Positions 24,816 to 33,384 of a stretch of 64,000 bases of DNA are shown in pieces (position 1 is the first letter of the stretch; every line of letters starts with the position of its first letter). The notes under the pieces were generated by a model that saw only the letters and a program-made list of their open reading frames with translations, had not been told where the DNA came from and did not search any database. The position numbers were made by a program, and so were the translations under genes. This DNA comes from CAWDDG01 sp963801065 (GTDB lineage: Bacteria; Actinomycetota; Actinomycetes; Jiangellales; Jiangellaceae): positions 434,001 through 498,000 of the forward strand of contig CAWDDG010000003.1 in NCBI GenBank assembly GCA_963801065.1. The letters are read 5' to 3'.

Positions 24816-25910
24816 GTGTCAGTGAGCGAGCGAGGCGGAGCCGAGACGAAGTTGCGCCTCGCCTTGGCCGCGGTGGCGCCCGGGACAGCCCTGCGTGAGG
24901 GGCTGGAACGAATCCTGCGTGGACGCACCGGAGCACTGGTCGTGCTCGGATTCGACAAGCTGATCGAGTCGCTCTGTACGGGTGGTTTCGTGCTCGACGT
25001 CGACTTTTCCGCCACGGGTCTTCGCGAGCTGGCGAAGATGGACGGGGCGATCGTCGTCGACCGTGAGTGCACGAAGATCCTGCGCGCGGCGACCCAGCTG
25101 GTTCCCGACCCGTCGATTCCCACCACCGAGTCCGGCACCCGCCACCGCACAGCCGAACGGGTGGCGAAGCAGACCGGCATTCCGGTCATCTCGGTCAGCC
25201 AGTCGATGCGAATCGTCGCGATCTACGTCGACGACGTGCGATACGTCCTCGAGGACACCGGCCAGATCCTGTCGCGCGCGAACCAGGCGCTCGCGACGCT
25301 CGAGCGCTACAAGCTCCGGCTGGACGAGGTGTCCGGCACCCTGTCCGCCCTCGAGATCGAGGACCTCGTCACCGTCCGCGACGTCGCTGCCGTCGCGCAG
25401 CGGCTCGAGATGGTCCGGCGGATCGCCAGCGAGATCGAAGGCTACGTCGTCGAGCTCGGCACGGACGGTCGCCTGCTGAGCCTGCAGCTCGACGAGCTGA
25501 TTGCTGGTGTCGACATCGACCGCGAGCTGGTCGCCCGCGACTACCTGCCCGTCCAGTCCGGACGTCGAGCCCGCACCGTTGCCGGAGTCGTCGCGGAACT
25601 CGACGGGTTGTCTGCGGTTGACCTGCTCGACCTCGGCGCCGTCGCTCGGGCGCTGGGATTCACCGGCGGAGCCGAGCAGCTCGATGCCGCGGTCAGCCCG
25701 CGTGGCTATCGGCTACTCGCCCGCGTGCCGCGCCTGCCGGGTGCGGTCATCGAGCGTCTGGTCGACCACTTCGGCGGCTTGCAGAAGCTGCTGGCCGCCA
25801 GCGTCGACGACCTCCAGGCCGTGGACGGCGTCGGCGAGTCGCGTGCACGGAGCGTGCGCGAAGGGCTTTCGCGGCTGGCCGAGTCGAGCATCCTGGAGCG
25901 GTACGTCTGA
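24816..25910 (+). CDS. disA: DNA integrity scanning diadenylate cyclase DisA
   Basis: Makes c-di-AMP from two ATP and scans DNA for branched structures. The cyclase domain shows MDGAIVVD (the DGA motif) near residue 74 and SGTRHRTAERVAKQ (the RHR motif) near 107. A helical linker follows, and a C-terminal helix-hairpin-helix domain (LQAVDGVGESRARSVREGL) binds DNA. The 364-residue length is standard. GTG at 24816 follows a credible promoter. Its TGA stop overlaps a CTG that appears to start mutY (CTGA). Confidence 0.96.
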   Translation: MSVSERGGAETKLRLALAAVAPGTALREGLERILRGRTGALVVLGFDKLIESLCTGGFVLDVDFSATGLRELAKMDGAIVVDRECTKILRAATQLVPDPSIPTTESGTRHRTAERVAKQTGIPVISVSQSMRIVAIYVDDVRYVLEDTGQILSRANQALATLERYKLRLDEVSGTLSALEIEDLVTVRDVAAVAQRLEMVRRIASEIEGYVVELGTDGRLLSLQLDELIAGVDIDRELVARDYLPVQSGRRARTVAGVVAELDGLSAVDLLDLGAVARALGFTGGAEQLDAAVSPRGYRLLARVPRLPGAVIERLVDHFGGLQKLLAASVDDLQAVDGVGESRARSVREGLSRLAESSILERYV

Positions 25911-26806
25911 CCTCCAACTCGGTCCTGCGCAGCGACGCCTTCGACGACGCCGTCATCGCCTGGTACGGACGCCACGCCCGCGACCTGCCGTGGCGCGCGC
26001 CCGACCGACGGCCCTGGAGCGTGCTCGTCAGCGAGGTGATGCTCCAGCAAACGCCCGTGTCCCGGGTCGAGCCCGTGTGGCGAGCGTGGATGGCGCGATG
26101 GCCGGAGCCTGCCGGCCTCGCCATCGAGGAGCCGGGCGAAGCGATCAGGGCCTGGGGTCGCTTGGGCTACCCGCGGCGTGCCCTTCGCCTGCACGAAGCG
26201 GCACGGGCGATCGTCGACCGGCACGGCGGCGACGTTCCCGCGTCGTACGACGACCTCAGGGCACTTCCCGGCGTAGGCGACTACACCGCGGCCGCGGTCG
26301 CAGCGTTTGCGTTCGGGACCCGGCACGCAGTCCTGGACACCAATGTCCGTCGGGTTCTGGCAAGGGCGGGCGCCGGAGTCGCCCTGCCATCCCCATCACC
26401 GACCAGCGCCGAGCGCCGCCTGGCGGAATCGCTCCTTCCCGATGACGGCGCGACCGCAGCGGGCTGGTCGGTTGCCGTCATGGAGCTCGGTGCACTCGTC
26501 TGCACAGCGCGTGCGCCGCGCTGCTCCGTGTGTCCGATCGCGGACGCTTGTGCATGGCGGCTGGCCGGCGCGCCCGCATACGACGGCCCGGCCAGGCGCG
26601 GCCAAGCATGGGCAGGCACCGACCGGCAGGCCCGTGGACGGCTGATGGCCGTCCTCCGCGAGGCACGGCTCGGCGTCGGCCGGGCAGATCTGGACGATGC
26701 GTGGCCGCACGACCCGGTCCAGCGCGAGCGGGCGCTGGACGGCCTCGTCACCGACGGCCTGGTCGAGTCCCTGGGCGGCGACCGATACCGGTTACCGATC
26801 GCCTGA
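25907..26806 (+). CDS. mutY: A/G-specific adenine glycosylase, probable CTG start
   Basis: Excises adenine opposite 8-oxoguanine. The catalytic Glu is in SEVMLQQTPVSRVEP, the helix-hairpin-helix is LPGVGDYTAAAVAAF with the catalytic Asp in AVLDTNVRRVL, and the [4Fe-4S] cluster is C-x6-C-x2-C-x5-C near residue 205. The conserved N-terminus (AWYGRHARDLPWR) lies upstream of the first GTG at 26021, so translation must begin earlier. The only fitting codon is CTG at 25907, overlapping the disA stop as CTGA, and giving LTSNSVLRSDAF as the N-terminus. The length of 299 residues is normal. A hidden base error is the alternative. Confidence 0.88.
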   Translation: MTSNSVLRSDAFDDAVIAWYGRHARDLPWRAPDRRPWSVLVSEVMLQQTPVSRVEPVWRAWMARWPEPAGLAIEEPGEAIRAWGRLGYPRRALRLHEAARAIVDRHGGDVPASYDDLRALPGVGDYTAAAVAAFAFGTRHAVLDTNVRRVLARAGAGVALPSPSPTSAERRLAESLLPDDGATAAGWSVAVMELGALVCTARAPRCSVCPIADACAWRLAGAPAYDGPARRGQAWAGTDRQARGRLMAVLREARLGVGRADLDDAWPHDPVQRERALDGLVTDGLVESLGGDRYRLPIA

Positions 26807-26898
26807 GCTGGACATCCGCGCTTGGTGTCGCCTCGCGAGGCCCGCCTGGCACGCTGGACCGCTCCATATAAGCGAACAAATCAGGCGCTGGAGCAACG

Positions 26899-26935
26899 CT
26901 TGAACGTGCCATCAGCAGCGGTTGAACGTGCCATC
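26899..26935. repeat. two direct 14-nt repeats in the mutY-TPR gap
   Basis: TTGAACGTGCCATC occurs at 26900-26913 and again at 26922-26935 with a 22-nt period. It lies in the 226-bp space between mutY and the convergent TPR gene, which otherwise shows no gene or clear hairpin. It may be a protein-binding pair or the remains of a dispersed element. Confidence 0.5.
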
Positions 26936-27032
26936 CGCCCCACCCGAAGATCTTGCGGCGATCACGAGCCCGCGAAGTCGGTGCGACAGCATCTGCCCGC
27001 CTCGTGATGCACCCTCCGAGTGGTCTACGTGA

Positions 27033-27404
27033 TCAATCCTCCGGGGGGAGGCGCGCGGCGCTCACCCGCGAGAGTGCCTGGACGTAGTCCTCCCTCGGAT
27101 CCATGGCCGCCGCGATCCGGTAGCACAGAGCGGCCTCGTCGCGACGGCTCTGCCGCTCCAGCGTCCGGCCCAGCGCGAAGCGCGCGTATGCGTCTGTCGG
27201 GTCCCGCTCGACCAGCCGGGCGAAGGCTGCCTCGGCCCGACCGAGCTGCGCAGAGCGGAAGTACGCACGTCCGGCCAGCTCGAGAACCGACTTGGGTGCC
27301 GAATCACGCGCCAGGAGTGGCTCCAGCTCTCGTGCGGCACCCAGCGCATCACCCGCGTCGTAGAGCACCGCCGCCGCGCGGTAGGCCGTCAGGTCGTCAG
27401 TCAT
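27033..27404 (-). CDS. TPR-repeat protein
   Basis: A 123-residue all-helical protein with about three tetratricopeptide units (AAAVLYDAGDALGAARELEP, AGRAYFRSAQLGRAEAAFARL, ARFALGRTLERQSRRDEAAL). ATG at 27404 has GGAGAGG about 7 nt upstream, so the longer frame to 27467 is not favoured. TPR proteins mediate protein contacts; no partner is evident. It lies after clpC on the same strand, but a strong terminator separates the two. Confidence 0.8.
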   Translation of the reverse strand: MTDDLTAYRAAAVLYDAGDALGAARELEPLLARDSAPKSVLELAGRAYFRSAQLGRAEAAFARLVERDPTDAYARFALGRTLERQSRRDEAALCYRIAAAMDPREDYVQALSRVSAARLPPED

Positions 27405-27456
27405 CGCCACCCTCTCCGAACCTCCACTCTGACGCCGGCCTCCGTGCGGCGACAAG

Positions 27457-27484
27457 AGGGGCCGCACCCGTGGGTGCAGCCCCT
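27457..27484 (-). terminator. clpC transcription terminator
   Basis: On the minus strand a 13-bp stem (AGGGGCTGCACCC with its partner, one G-U pair) closes a 2-nt loop, within 17 nt of the clpC stop, followed by a short C/T stretch (CTTGT). It lies between clpC and the TPR gene. Confidence 0.7.
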
Positions 27485-27500
27485 CCAGTTCGGTGACGTC

Positions 27501-30047
27501 TCAGTCTCCAGCGCTGGAACCCTCGCTGGCGCGCCTACCCCGGCCACCACCGGCCGCAGCCGGAACGGCTGCCACCTCGGGCAGCTCGGACTTCGGCGTG
27601 CCGGTGAAGGTGAAGTTCGCCTCGCGGTCCTCACCTTCGACGTCGACGACCACGATCTCGCCGGCCTTGAGCTCGCCGAACAGGATCTTCTCGGACAGCG
27701 TGTCCTCGATCTCGCGCTGGATCGTCCGCCGCAGCGGTCGGGCGCCGAGCACCGGGTCGAAGCCGTGCACGGCGAGGAGCTCCTTGGCGGCGCGCGTGAG
27801 CTCGAGGGCCATGTCCTTGTCGTGCAGGCGGGTATCCACCTGGGTGATCATCAGGTCGACGATCCGGATGATCTCCTCCCTGGTCAGCTGGTGGAAGATC
27901 ACGACGTCGTCGACGCGGTTCAGGAACTCCGGGCGGAAGTGCTGCTTGAGTTGCTCGGAGACCTTGGACTTCATCCGGTCGTAGTCGCCGTCGGCCTCGG
28001 CCCCGGACGAGAAGCCGAGTCCTTGGCCCTTGCTGATGTCGCGGGTGCCGAGGTTCGTGGTCATGATGATCACGGTGTTCTTGAAGTCGATCACCCGACC
28101 CTGGGCGTCGGTGAGCCGACCGTCCTCCAGCACCTGCAGCAGCGAGTTGAAGATGTCCGGGTGTGCCTTCTCGACCTCGTCGAACAGGACGACCGAGAAC
28201 GGACGCCGGCGCACCTTCTCGGTGAGCTGGCCGCCCTCCTCGTACCCGACGTAGCCGGGAGGAGAGCCGAACAGCCTCGAAACCGTGTGCTTCTCGGAGA
28301 ACTCGCTCATGTCGAGCTGGATCAGCGAGTGCTCGTCGCCGAAAAGGAACTCGGCCAGGGCCTTGGACAGCTCGGTCTTCCCGACGCCGGACGGCCCGGC
28401 GAAGATGAACGAGCCGCCGGGGCGCTTCGGGTCCTTGAGTCCCGCCCGGGTGCGGCGGATCGACTTGGAGAGCGCCGAGATGGCATCTTCCTGGCCGATG
28501 ATCCGCTTGTGCAGCTCCTCTTCCATGCGGAGCAGACGGGAGGTCTCCTCCTCGGTGAGCTTGAACACCGGGATGCCGGTGGCAGTAGCGAGCACCTCGG
28601 CGATCAGCTCGTCGTCGACCTCGGCGACGACGTCGAGGTCGCCGGCCTTCCACTGCTTCTCGCGCTCGGCCTTCTGGCCGATCAGCTGCTTCTCGCGGTC
28701 GCGCAGCGAGGCTGCCTTCTCGAAGTCCTGCGAGTCGATCGCGGACTCCTTCTCGCGACGCACCTCGGAGATGCGCTCGTCGAACTCGCGCAGATCCGGC
28801 GGTGCGGTCATGCGGCGGATGCGCAGCCGGGATCCGGCCTCGTCGATCAGGTCGATCGCCTTGTCCGGGAGATAGCGATCGGAGACGTAGCGGTCGGCGA
28901 GCTGGGCGGCGGCGACGAGGGCGGCGTCGGTGATCGAAACACGGTGGTGTGCCTCGTAGCGGTCACGCAGCCCCTTGAGGATCTCGATGGTGTGCGCGAG
29001 CGTCGGCTCCTGCACCTGGATCGGCTGGAACCGGCGTTCCAGCGCGGCGTCCTTCTCGACGTACTTGCGGTACTCGTCGAGCGTGGTGGCACCGATGGTC
29101 TGCAACTCTCCGCGGGCCAGCATCGGCTTCAGGATCGACGCCGCGTCGATGGCGCCCTCGGCGGCGCCGGCCCCGACCAGCGTGTGGATCTCGTCGATGA
29201 ACAGGATGATGTCGCCGCGGGTGCGGATCTCCTTGAGGACCTTCTTCAGCCGCTCCTCGAAGTCACCGCGGTAGCGCGAGCCCGCCACCAGCGCGCCGAG
29301 GTCGAGTGTGTAGAGCTGGCGGTCCTTGAGCGTCTCGGGCACCTCGCCCTTGACGATGTTCTGGGCCAGGCCCTCGACGACCGCCGTCTTGCCGACGCCG
29401 GGCTCGCCGATGAGGACCGGGTTGTTCTTCGTGCGGCGGGACAACACCTGCATGACCCGCTCGATCTCCTTTTCGCGGCCGATGACCGGATCGAGCTTGC
29501 CCTCGCGGGCGGCCTGGGTGAGGTTGCGCCCGAACTGGTCGAGGACCAGCGACGTGGACGGCGCCTCGCCCTGCGGACCGGCGCCGGCCGTGGCGGCTTC
29601 CTTCCCGCCTTGGTAACCGGACAACAGCTGGATGACCTGCTGGCGGACCCGGTTGAGGTCAGCGCCGAGCTTGACCAGCACCTGCGCCGCGACGCCCTCG
29701 CCCTCACGGATCAGGCCGAGCAGGATGTGCTCGGTGCCGATGTAGTTGTGGCCGAGCTGCAGCGCTTCGCGCAGGGACAGTTCCAGCACCTTCTTGGCCC
29801 GCGGCGTGAACGGGATGTGCCCGCTCGGCGCCTGCTGGCCCTGGCCGATGATCTCCTCGACCTGCTGACGCACCGCCTCGAGCGAGATGCCGAGGCTCTC
29901 GAGCGCCTTCGCCGCCACACCCTCGCCCTCATGGATGAGGCCCAGGAGGATGTGCTCGGTGCCGATGTAGTTGTGGTTGAGCATCCTGGCCTCTTCCTGG
30001 GCCAGGACGACGACGCGCCTCGCGCGGTCGGTAAACCTCTCAAACAT
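27501..30047 (-). CDS. clpC: ATP-dependent Clp protease ATP-binding subunit ClpC
   Basis: A AAA+ unfoldase of 848 residues that feeds substrates to ClpP. It has two N-terminal Clp repeats (residues about 4-75 and 80-145). AAA domain D1 has Walker A GEPGVGKT at 214-221 and VDEIHTL. A UVR/coiled middle domain near 420-470 distinguishes ClpC from ClpB, and D2 has GPSGVGKTE near 550 and the GFxV-type loop. A Gly-rich tail ends the protein. ATG at 30047 has GAGGAG about 9 nt upstream. It is essential in related actinobacteria. A possible ClgR box lies about 180 bp upstream. Confidence 0.97.
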   Translation of the reverse strand: MFERFTDRARRVVVLAQEEARMLNHNYIGTEHILLGLIHEGEGVAAKALESLGISLEAVRQQVEEIIGQGQQAPSGHIPFTPRAKKVLELSLREALQLGHNYIGTEHILLGLIREGEGVAAQVLVKLGADLNRVRQQVIQLLSGYQGGKEAATAGAGPQGEAPSTSLVLDQFGRNLTQAAREGKLDPVIGREKEIERVMQVLSRRTKNNPVLIGEPGVGKTAVVEGLAQNIVKGEVPETLKDRQLYTLDLGALVAGSRYRGDFEERLKKVLKEIRTRGDIILFIDEIHTLVGAGAAEGAIDAASILKPMLARGELQTIGATTLDEYRKYVEKDAALERRFQPIQVQEPTLAHTIEILKGLRDRYEAHHRVSITDAALVAAAQLADRYVSDRYLPDKAIDLIDEAGSRLRIRRMTAPPDLREFDERISEVRREKESAIDSQDFEKAASLRDREKQLIGQKAEREKQWKAGDLDVVAEVDDELIAEVLATATGIPVFKLTEEETSRLLRMEEELHKRIIGQEDAISALSKSIRRTRAGLKDPKRPGGSFIFAGPSGVGKTELSKALAEFLFGDEHSLIQLDMSEFSEKHTVSRLFGSPPGYVGYEEGGQLTEKVRRRPFSVVLFDEVEKAHPDIFNSLLQVLEDGRLTDAQGRVIDFKNTVIIMTTNLGTRDISKGQGLGFSSGAEADGDYDRMKSKVSEQLKQHFRPEFLNRVDDVVIFHQLTREEIIRIVDLMITQVDTRLHDKDMALELTRAAKELLAVHGFDPVLGARPLRRTIQREIEDTLSEKILFGELKAGEIVVVDVEGEDREANFTFTGTPKSELPEVAAVPAAAGGGRGRRASEGSSAGD

Positions 30048-30221
30048 CAGTGGCGCTCCTCACCGAGCGGTCTGGGTGTGCCCGGGGCTCTCCCGGTCCG
30101 CCCGTACCCGCATGCTAACCCGCCCCCAGCGGCCGTCTGCGGTTGTCTCACGACGGTAGCCGGGAGGGGGCATGACTGCACAACACCCGTCCTACCCGAC
30201 AGCGTTCCGCTGGACCGCGCG

Positions 30222-30239
30222 CGTACGCCACAGGCGAAC
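30222..30239. promoter_or_regulatory. possible ClgR-type operator upstream of clpC
   Basis: CGTACGCCACAGGCGAAC resembles the actinobacterial ClgR box as remembered (WNNWCGCYNANRGCGWWS), matching the CGCY and RGCGWWS halves but missing two constrained positions. ClgR activates clpC and clpP genes in corynebacteria and streptomycetes. The position, 175-190 bp before clpC, is plausible but distant. Confidence 0.3.
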
Positions 30240-30247
30240 GCATCCGG

Positions 30248-30920
30248 TCACCTCCTGCTTTCGCCGTCGCGATCCTGCCGATTCCGCTCGGACCAGGCGG
30301 GCCAGACGCGCTCGGCGACCGGGGCCCTCAACCGACCGCCCAGATGCATCGCCCGCCATACGCCGCGGTAGCCGGGCAGCACACCGGCCGCGATGAGGAC
30401 ATGCCCGACGATCACCGGCGTGAACAGGTAGGTGGACCAGCGGTGGATCCTGTTGAACCAGACGAACGCTTCGCCTCCGGAGACGGCCCAGAGACCGATA
30501 CCGCTGATAGTCAACGCCAGCCAGGAGAACGATCATGACGACGTTGGCGATGCGCTGGCCCGGGTCGAAGTGGCCCTCGTGGCGCCCGAAGCGGCCGGTG
30601 AAGACGGCCGCCGGCCAGCGGGCGAACCAGCGCAGCTCCGACCTGCGGAACCGCACCGAGTCTGACGCCAGGCTCCAGGCCGCGCGCCGGCCCAGCATCA
30701 GGCCGAGGGCGGCCACCCCCACGAAGACCCAGCCGATCGTGGTGTGCAGGTCGGTGTCCGGTGTGTCGAACAGCTCGGCGAGCGGGCTCGGAGCCCCCTC
30801 CTGCCCGAGAGTGAGCCACCAGCCGGTGAACAACAGGACCAGCACGGTCAGATACACGCCCGCGTGGTACCAACGAGTCCGCCGGTTGTTGCGCTCGACC
30901 GCCGTCTTGGTCGTGGTCAT
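30248..30920 (-). CDS. cytochrome b561-like (Ni/Fe-hydrogenase b-type) membrane protein, frameshifted as given
   Basis: A four-helix membrane protein carrying heme b. Helices lie at about HAGVYLTVLVLLFTGWWL, TIGWVFVGVAALGLML, VVMIVLLA with TISGIGLWAV, and STYLFTPVIVGHVLIAAGV. Histidines in RWYHAGVY, DLHTTIGW, FNRIHRWST and VGHVLIA could ligate heme. The frame breaks near 30515-30517, where dropping one base joins VVMIVLLAG to LTISGIGLW. Corrected length is 223 residues from the ATG at 30920. A TTG at 30935 overlapping the lipoprotein stop (TTGA) is the alternative start. Coupled to the lipoprotein upstream, perhaps as an electron-transfer pair. Confidence 0.75.
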
Positions 30921-30931
30921 GTGCGCCCGGC

Positions 30932-31432
30932 TCAATAGCCGTACGGGCCCGATTCGGACTCGGCCGGCGAAGGTGACTCGGAGTCACCTGTGGGAGCACC
31001 GGCGCCTCCGACGTCGACAGTGATCTCGGCCTCGGCCCCGGCCGGCGAGTGGTCGGCGTTGCGGAGCGAGATGTTGAGCACGTGCTCGCCCGGTTCGAGA
31101 CCTTCCACCGCTGGCGAGTCCGCGGTGATCTCGCGGGTCACGCGGTTGCCGTCCTCGATGACCTCGTACCTGCTGTCGTCACCGTCGAAGAAGATGTGCA
31201 CGTGGTGCAGGCCGGTATCGGTGGTGCCGAGCTCCACGCTCGAGTCCACCTCGAGCGTGAACGGCAGGCTGATCGTGTCACCGTCGGCCGGCTGGAGGAT
31301 CTCCACGCTCATTCCGCTGCCGCCCCCGGTCGTCGTCGTCGTCCCACCGTCGTCACCGTCGTCGCCGCCGCACGCGCCGAGCCCGAGCGCGAGGGCACCA
31401 ACCGCCGCGATCGTCCGTAACCGCTTTGTCAT
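30932..31432 (-). CDS. secreted lipoprotein
   Basis: A 166-residue protein with signal peptide and lipobox LGLGACGG (cleavage before Cys at about residue 21), an Asp/Gly/Thr-rich linker, and a beta-sandwich-like domain (SVEILQPADGDTISLPFTLE). LHHVHIFFDGDD contains a His cluster that might bind metal. The C-terminus is Ser/Pro/Glu-rich. It resembles DUF4399-type envelope proteins in its TISLPFTLEV pattern, but this is only a loose match. Its stop overlaps a possible TTG start of the b561-like gene. Confidence 0.75.
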   Translation of the reverse strand: MTKRLRTIAAVGALALGLGACGGDDGDDGGTTTTTGGGSGMSVEILQPADGDTISLPFTLEVDSSVELGTTDTGLHHVHIFFDGDDSRYEVIEDGNRVTREITADSPAVEGLEPGEHVLNISLRNADHSPAGAEAEITVDVGGAGAPTGDSESPSPAESESGPYGY

Positions 31433-31777
31433 CGATCCTCATTCCTCTCGCGGTCTCCTACGCCGGGTACTACGCCGTCCTTCGACGTCGGGTTCGACGG
31501 TGCCTGGAGCCGATCTGGCCCGGACGACCGCGACCGCCCGAGCCCGCCAATTCCGGCCCGGGCGCGCCGGAGTGCCGCTCGGGGCAAGGTGTGACCTCCG
31601 TGTCAACACTCCATTGCGAGACGGCCAGCCTTCGGGTTCACCACAGATGCACGAGGCGGAGACCTCAGGACTCCACGGTCGGCCCGGCCGACGCCCGACG
31701 CATGCTGATCGACATGCCACCCTGATCCCTGAGAGTCTGGTGCGGTCAGGTCACCGCAGCAGGAGAGGAACGAGACC
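31433..31777. other. divergent intergenic region, lipoprotein / VOC gene
   Basis: 345 bp between divergent genes. Open frames here are Arg-rich and lack start signals, so none is called. It must hold the promoters of the lipoprotein (minus) and the VOC protein (plus), but no clear -35/-10 pair was found. No hairpin longer than about 8 bp was noticed. Confidence 0.5.
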
Positions 31778-32152
31778 GTGGCTGGGGAACTCGCGTTCTT
31801 CGAGCTCGGCGTCGATGACGTCGACAAGGGCCGTGCGTTTTACGAGAGCATGTTCGGCTGGACCTTCGAGCGCGGCCCGTCCGGCGAGGGCTTCGCGATC
31901 AGCACGCCGAACGTCCCGGGCGGGATTCACGGTGGCGACAACGGGGCATCTCCCTACGTGTTCTTCCGGGTGGACGACATCGAGGCGGCAGTCACCCGGG
32001 TGCGCGAGCTCGGCGGCGTCGTCGACGACGTGGACGTCGAAGGCGACGAGGAGACAACTGCCCGGTTCGGCCGTTTCAAGCTCTGCCGGGACGACCAGGG
32101 GTCACCCTTCGGGCTGCATCAATCGCCGAGCAGGGCTGATCCGGCGTCGTGA
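31778..32152 (+). CDS. VOC superfamily (glyoxalase-like) protein
   Basis: A 124-residue single-domain protein of the vicinal oxygen chelate fold: AFFELGVDDVDKGRAFYESM (first beta-alpha-beta), VFFRVDDIEAAVTRVRELGG (second) and RFKLCRDDQGSPFGLHQ (final strand). The usual metal Glu/His positions are only partly present, as in many actinobacterial members of unknown role. GTG at 31778 follows AGGAGAGGAA at good spacing. No operon partner is evident. Confidence 0.87.
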   Translation: MAGELAFFELGVDDVDKGRAFYESMFGWTFERGPSGEGFAISTPNVPGGIHGGDNGASPYVFFRVDDIEAAVTRVRELGGVVDDVDVEGDEETTARFGRFKLCRDDQGSPFGLHQSPSRADPAS

Positions 32153-32183
32153 CCGGCTGTTCGGGGCGCTAGGCCACCCTCGG

Positions 32184-32236
32184 GGAGGCTGCTCCGCACA
32201 TCCGTGGAGGCTGCTCCGCACGTCCGTGGAGGCTTC
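32184..32236. repeat. 22-bp tandem repeat ending at an SDR start codon
   Basis: GGAGGCTGCTCCGCAC plus TCCGT is repeated at 32184-32205 and 32206-32227, differing at one base. A third partial unit begins GGAGGCTTC and forms the Shine-Dalgarno of the SDR gene (GTG at 32237). Each unit therefore carries a GGAGG ribosome-binding core. Confidence 0.75.
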
Positions 32237-32911
32237 GTGCACGAGGATGATCTCGTGGTGGTGCTCGGCGCCGGGCCACGGCTGGGTGGGGCAGTTGCTA
32301 CGGCCTTCGCCCGCCGGCACGCCGGCGTCGTGGTGCTCGCCCGCGACGGCGGTCGAGTCACCGCACTCGCTGGCAAGATCGCGACGCAGACCGGTGCTGC
32401 CGTTCACGGTATGAGCGCTGATGCCACGGACGACACGGCCCTGCGCCAGGCGTTCGACGAGATCCGCCGCCGGCACGGCGAACCCACAGTGCTGATTCAC
32501 AATCCGTCGGTAGCCGTCGAAGCGCCACCCACACAGACTCCCTACGGGTCGCTGATCGACGGTCTTCGGCTCTCGGTCGGATCATTGCTCGTTGCCGCAC
32601 AGGAGGTCGCCCCGGCGATGCGGCTGGCCGGCCGCGGCACGATCATCGTGACCGGGGGCGGCTCGGCGCTGACCGGTTCGACCTGGTCGGCCGCCCTCGG
32701 CGTCCAGAAAGCTGCCGTCCGGAACCTCGCGTTGTCCTTGGCGGCCGAGTTGCGCAGCGACAATGTTCACGTCGTCACCGTCACCATCGACGGCACTCTC
32801 GGAACCGCGGGCTTCGACGCGGATCGGATAGCCGCCGAGTACGTGCGCCTGCACGAGCTGACCGACGGCCCGCGCGGTACGTGGGCGTCAGAGATCGTCT
32901 GGCGAGGCTGA
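32237..32911 (+). CDS. short-chain dehydrogenase-like protein lacking the catalytic Tyr
   Basis: A 224-residue Rossmann-fold protein. The nucleotide loop is VVVLGAGPRLGGAVA, and LIHNPSV stands where classical SDRs have NNAG. In the active-site helix the expected YxxxK reads LGVQK (in SAALGVQKAAVRNLAL), so the catalytic Tyr is Leu while Lys is kept. The protein may be a non-catalytic binder or a divergent reductase. GTG at 32237 has GGAGG 5 nt upstream; an in-frame GTG at 32204 lies inside the tandem repeat and is less likely. Confidence 0.8.
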   Translation: MHEDDLVVVLGAGPRLGGAVATAFARRHAGVVVLARDGGRVTALAGKIATQTGAAVHGMSADATDDTALRQAFDEIRRRHGEPTVLIHNPSVAVEAPPTQTPYGSLIDGLRLSVGSLLVAAQEVAPAMRLAGRGTIIVTGGGSALTGSTWSAALGVQKAAVRNLALSLAAELRSDNVHVVTVTIDGTLGTAGFDADRIAAEYVRLHELTDGPRGTWASEIVWRG

Positions 32912-32951
32912 CTGCACCGGCGAGCGGCGTATTGGTTCAGGCGTAGAACGC

Positions 32952-33278
32952 TCAGTGCGCCGCGTCGTACTTCGCCAGGATGTCGGCCGGCACGCGGCCA
33001 CGGTCGGAGACCTTCAGCCCCTGGTCGCGGGCCCACTGGCGGATTGCCGACGTGTCCGTTCCGCGGCTTCCGGCGGCTCGGCCACGTCCGCGGCCGCGGC
33101 GGCCGCTCACCCGACGAGCGGAACCCACGTAGGGTGCGAGTGCGTCGCGCAGCTTCGCGGCGTTTTTCTTGGACAGGTCGAGCTCGTAGGTGGAACCGTC
33201 GAGCGAGAAGCTCACGGTTTCGTCAGCCGGACCGCCGTCGAGGTCGTCGAGGAGAATGAGCTGGACCTTCTGAGCCAT
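32952..33278 (-). CDS. lsr2: Lsr2 nucleoid-associated protein
   Basis: H-NS-like global silencer of AT-rich DNA in actinobacteria. The N-terminal dimerisation domain (MAQKVQLILLDDLDGGPADE, then VSFSLDGSTYELDLS) and the linker of Arg/Gly repeats lead to the DNA-binding end SAIRQWARDQGLKVSDRGRV, which has the RGR AT-hook-like motif. The 108-residue length is typical. AAGGAAGGA precedes the ATG by about 7 nt. The upstream gap contains AT-rich sequence for this genome (around 33327-33370), a likely promoter and possible autoregulatory site. Confidence 0.96.
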   Translation of the reverse strand: MAQKVQLILLDDLDGGPADETVSFSLDGSTYELDLSKKNAAKLRDALAPYVGSARRVSGRRGRGRGRAAGSRGTDTSAIRQWARDQGLKVSDRGRVPADILAKYDAAH

Positions 33279-33384
33279 CGTGTGCGTCCTTCCTTGGTGA
33301 CTGCCGATGCGCCGAGACCGGCTTCGCTAGAATTCCTACTCCATGATGCCAGAAAAGGCAATTGTTGCGACGTACTGACCCGGC

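Noticed and set aside
27444..30371. A 975-codon open frame on the plus strand opposite clpC
   Set aside because: It is a mirror of the clpC codon pattern in GC-rich DNA. It has no domain, is rich in Arg, Leu and Asp as expected of a shadow, and ClpC is unmistakable on the other strand.
31439..31720. A 93-codon minus-strand frame upstream of the lipoprotein gene
   Set aside because: Arg/Pro-rich, no ribosome site, no recognisable fold; most likely chance.
32184..32236. Tandem 22-bp units considered as a CRISPR remnant
   Set aside because: No spacers: the units are head to tail, with only two full copies and no cas genes.
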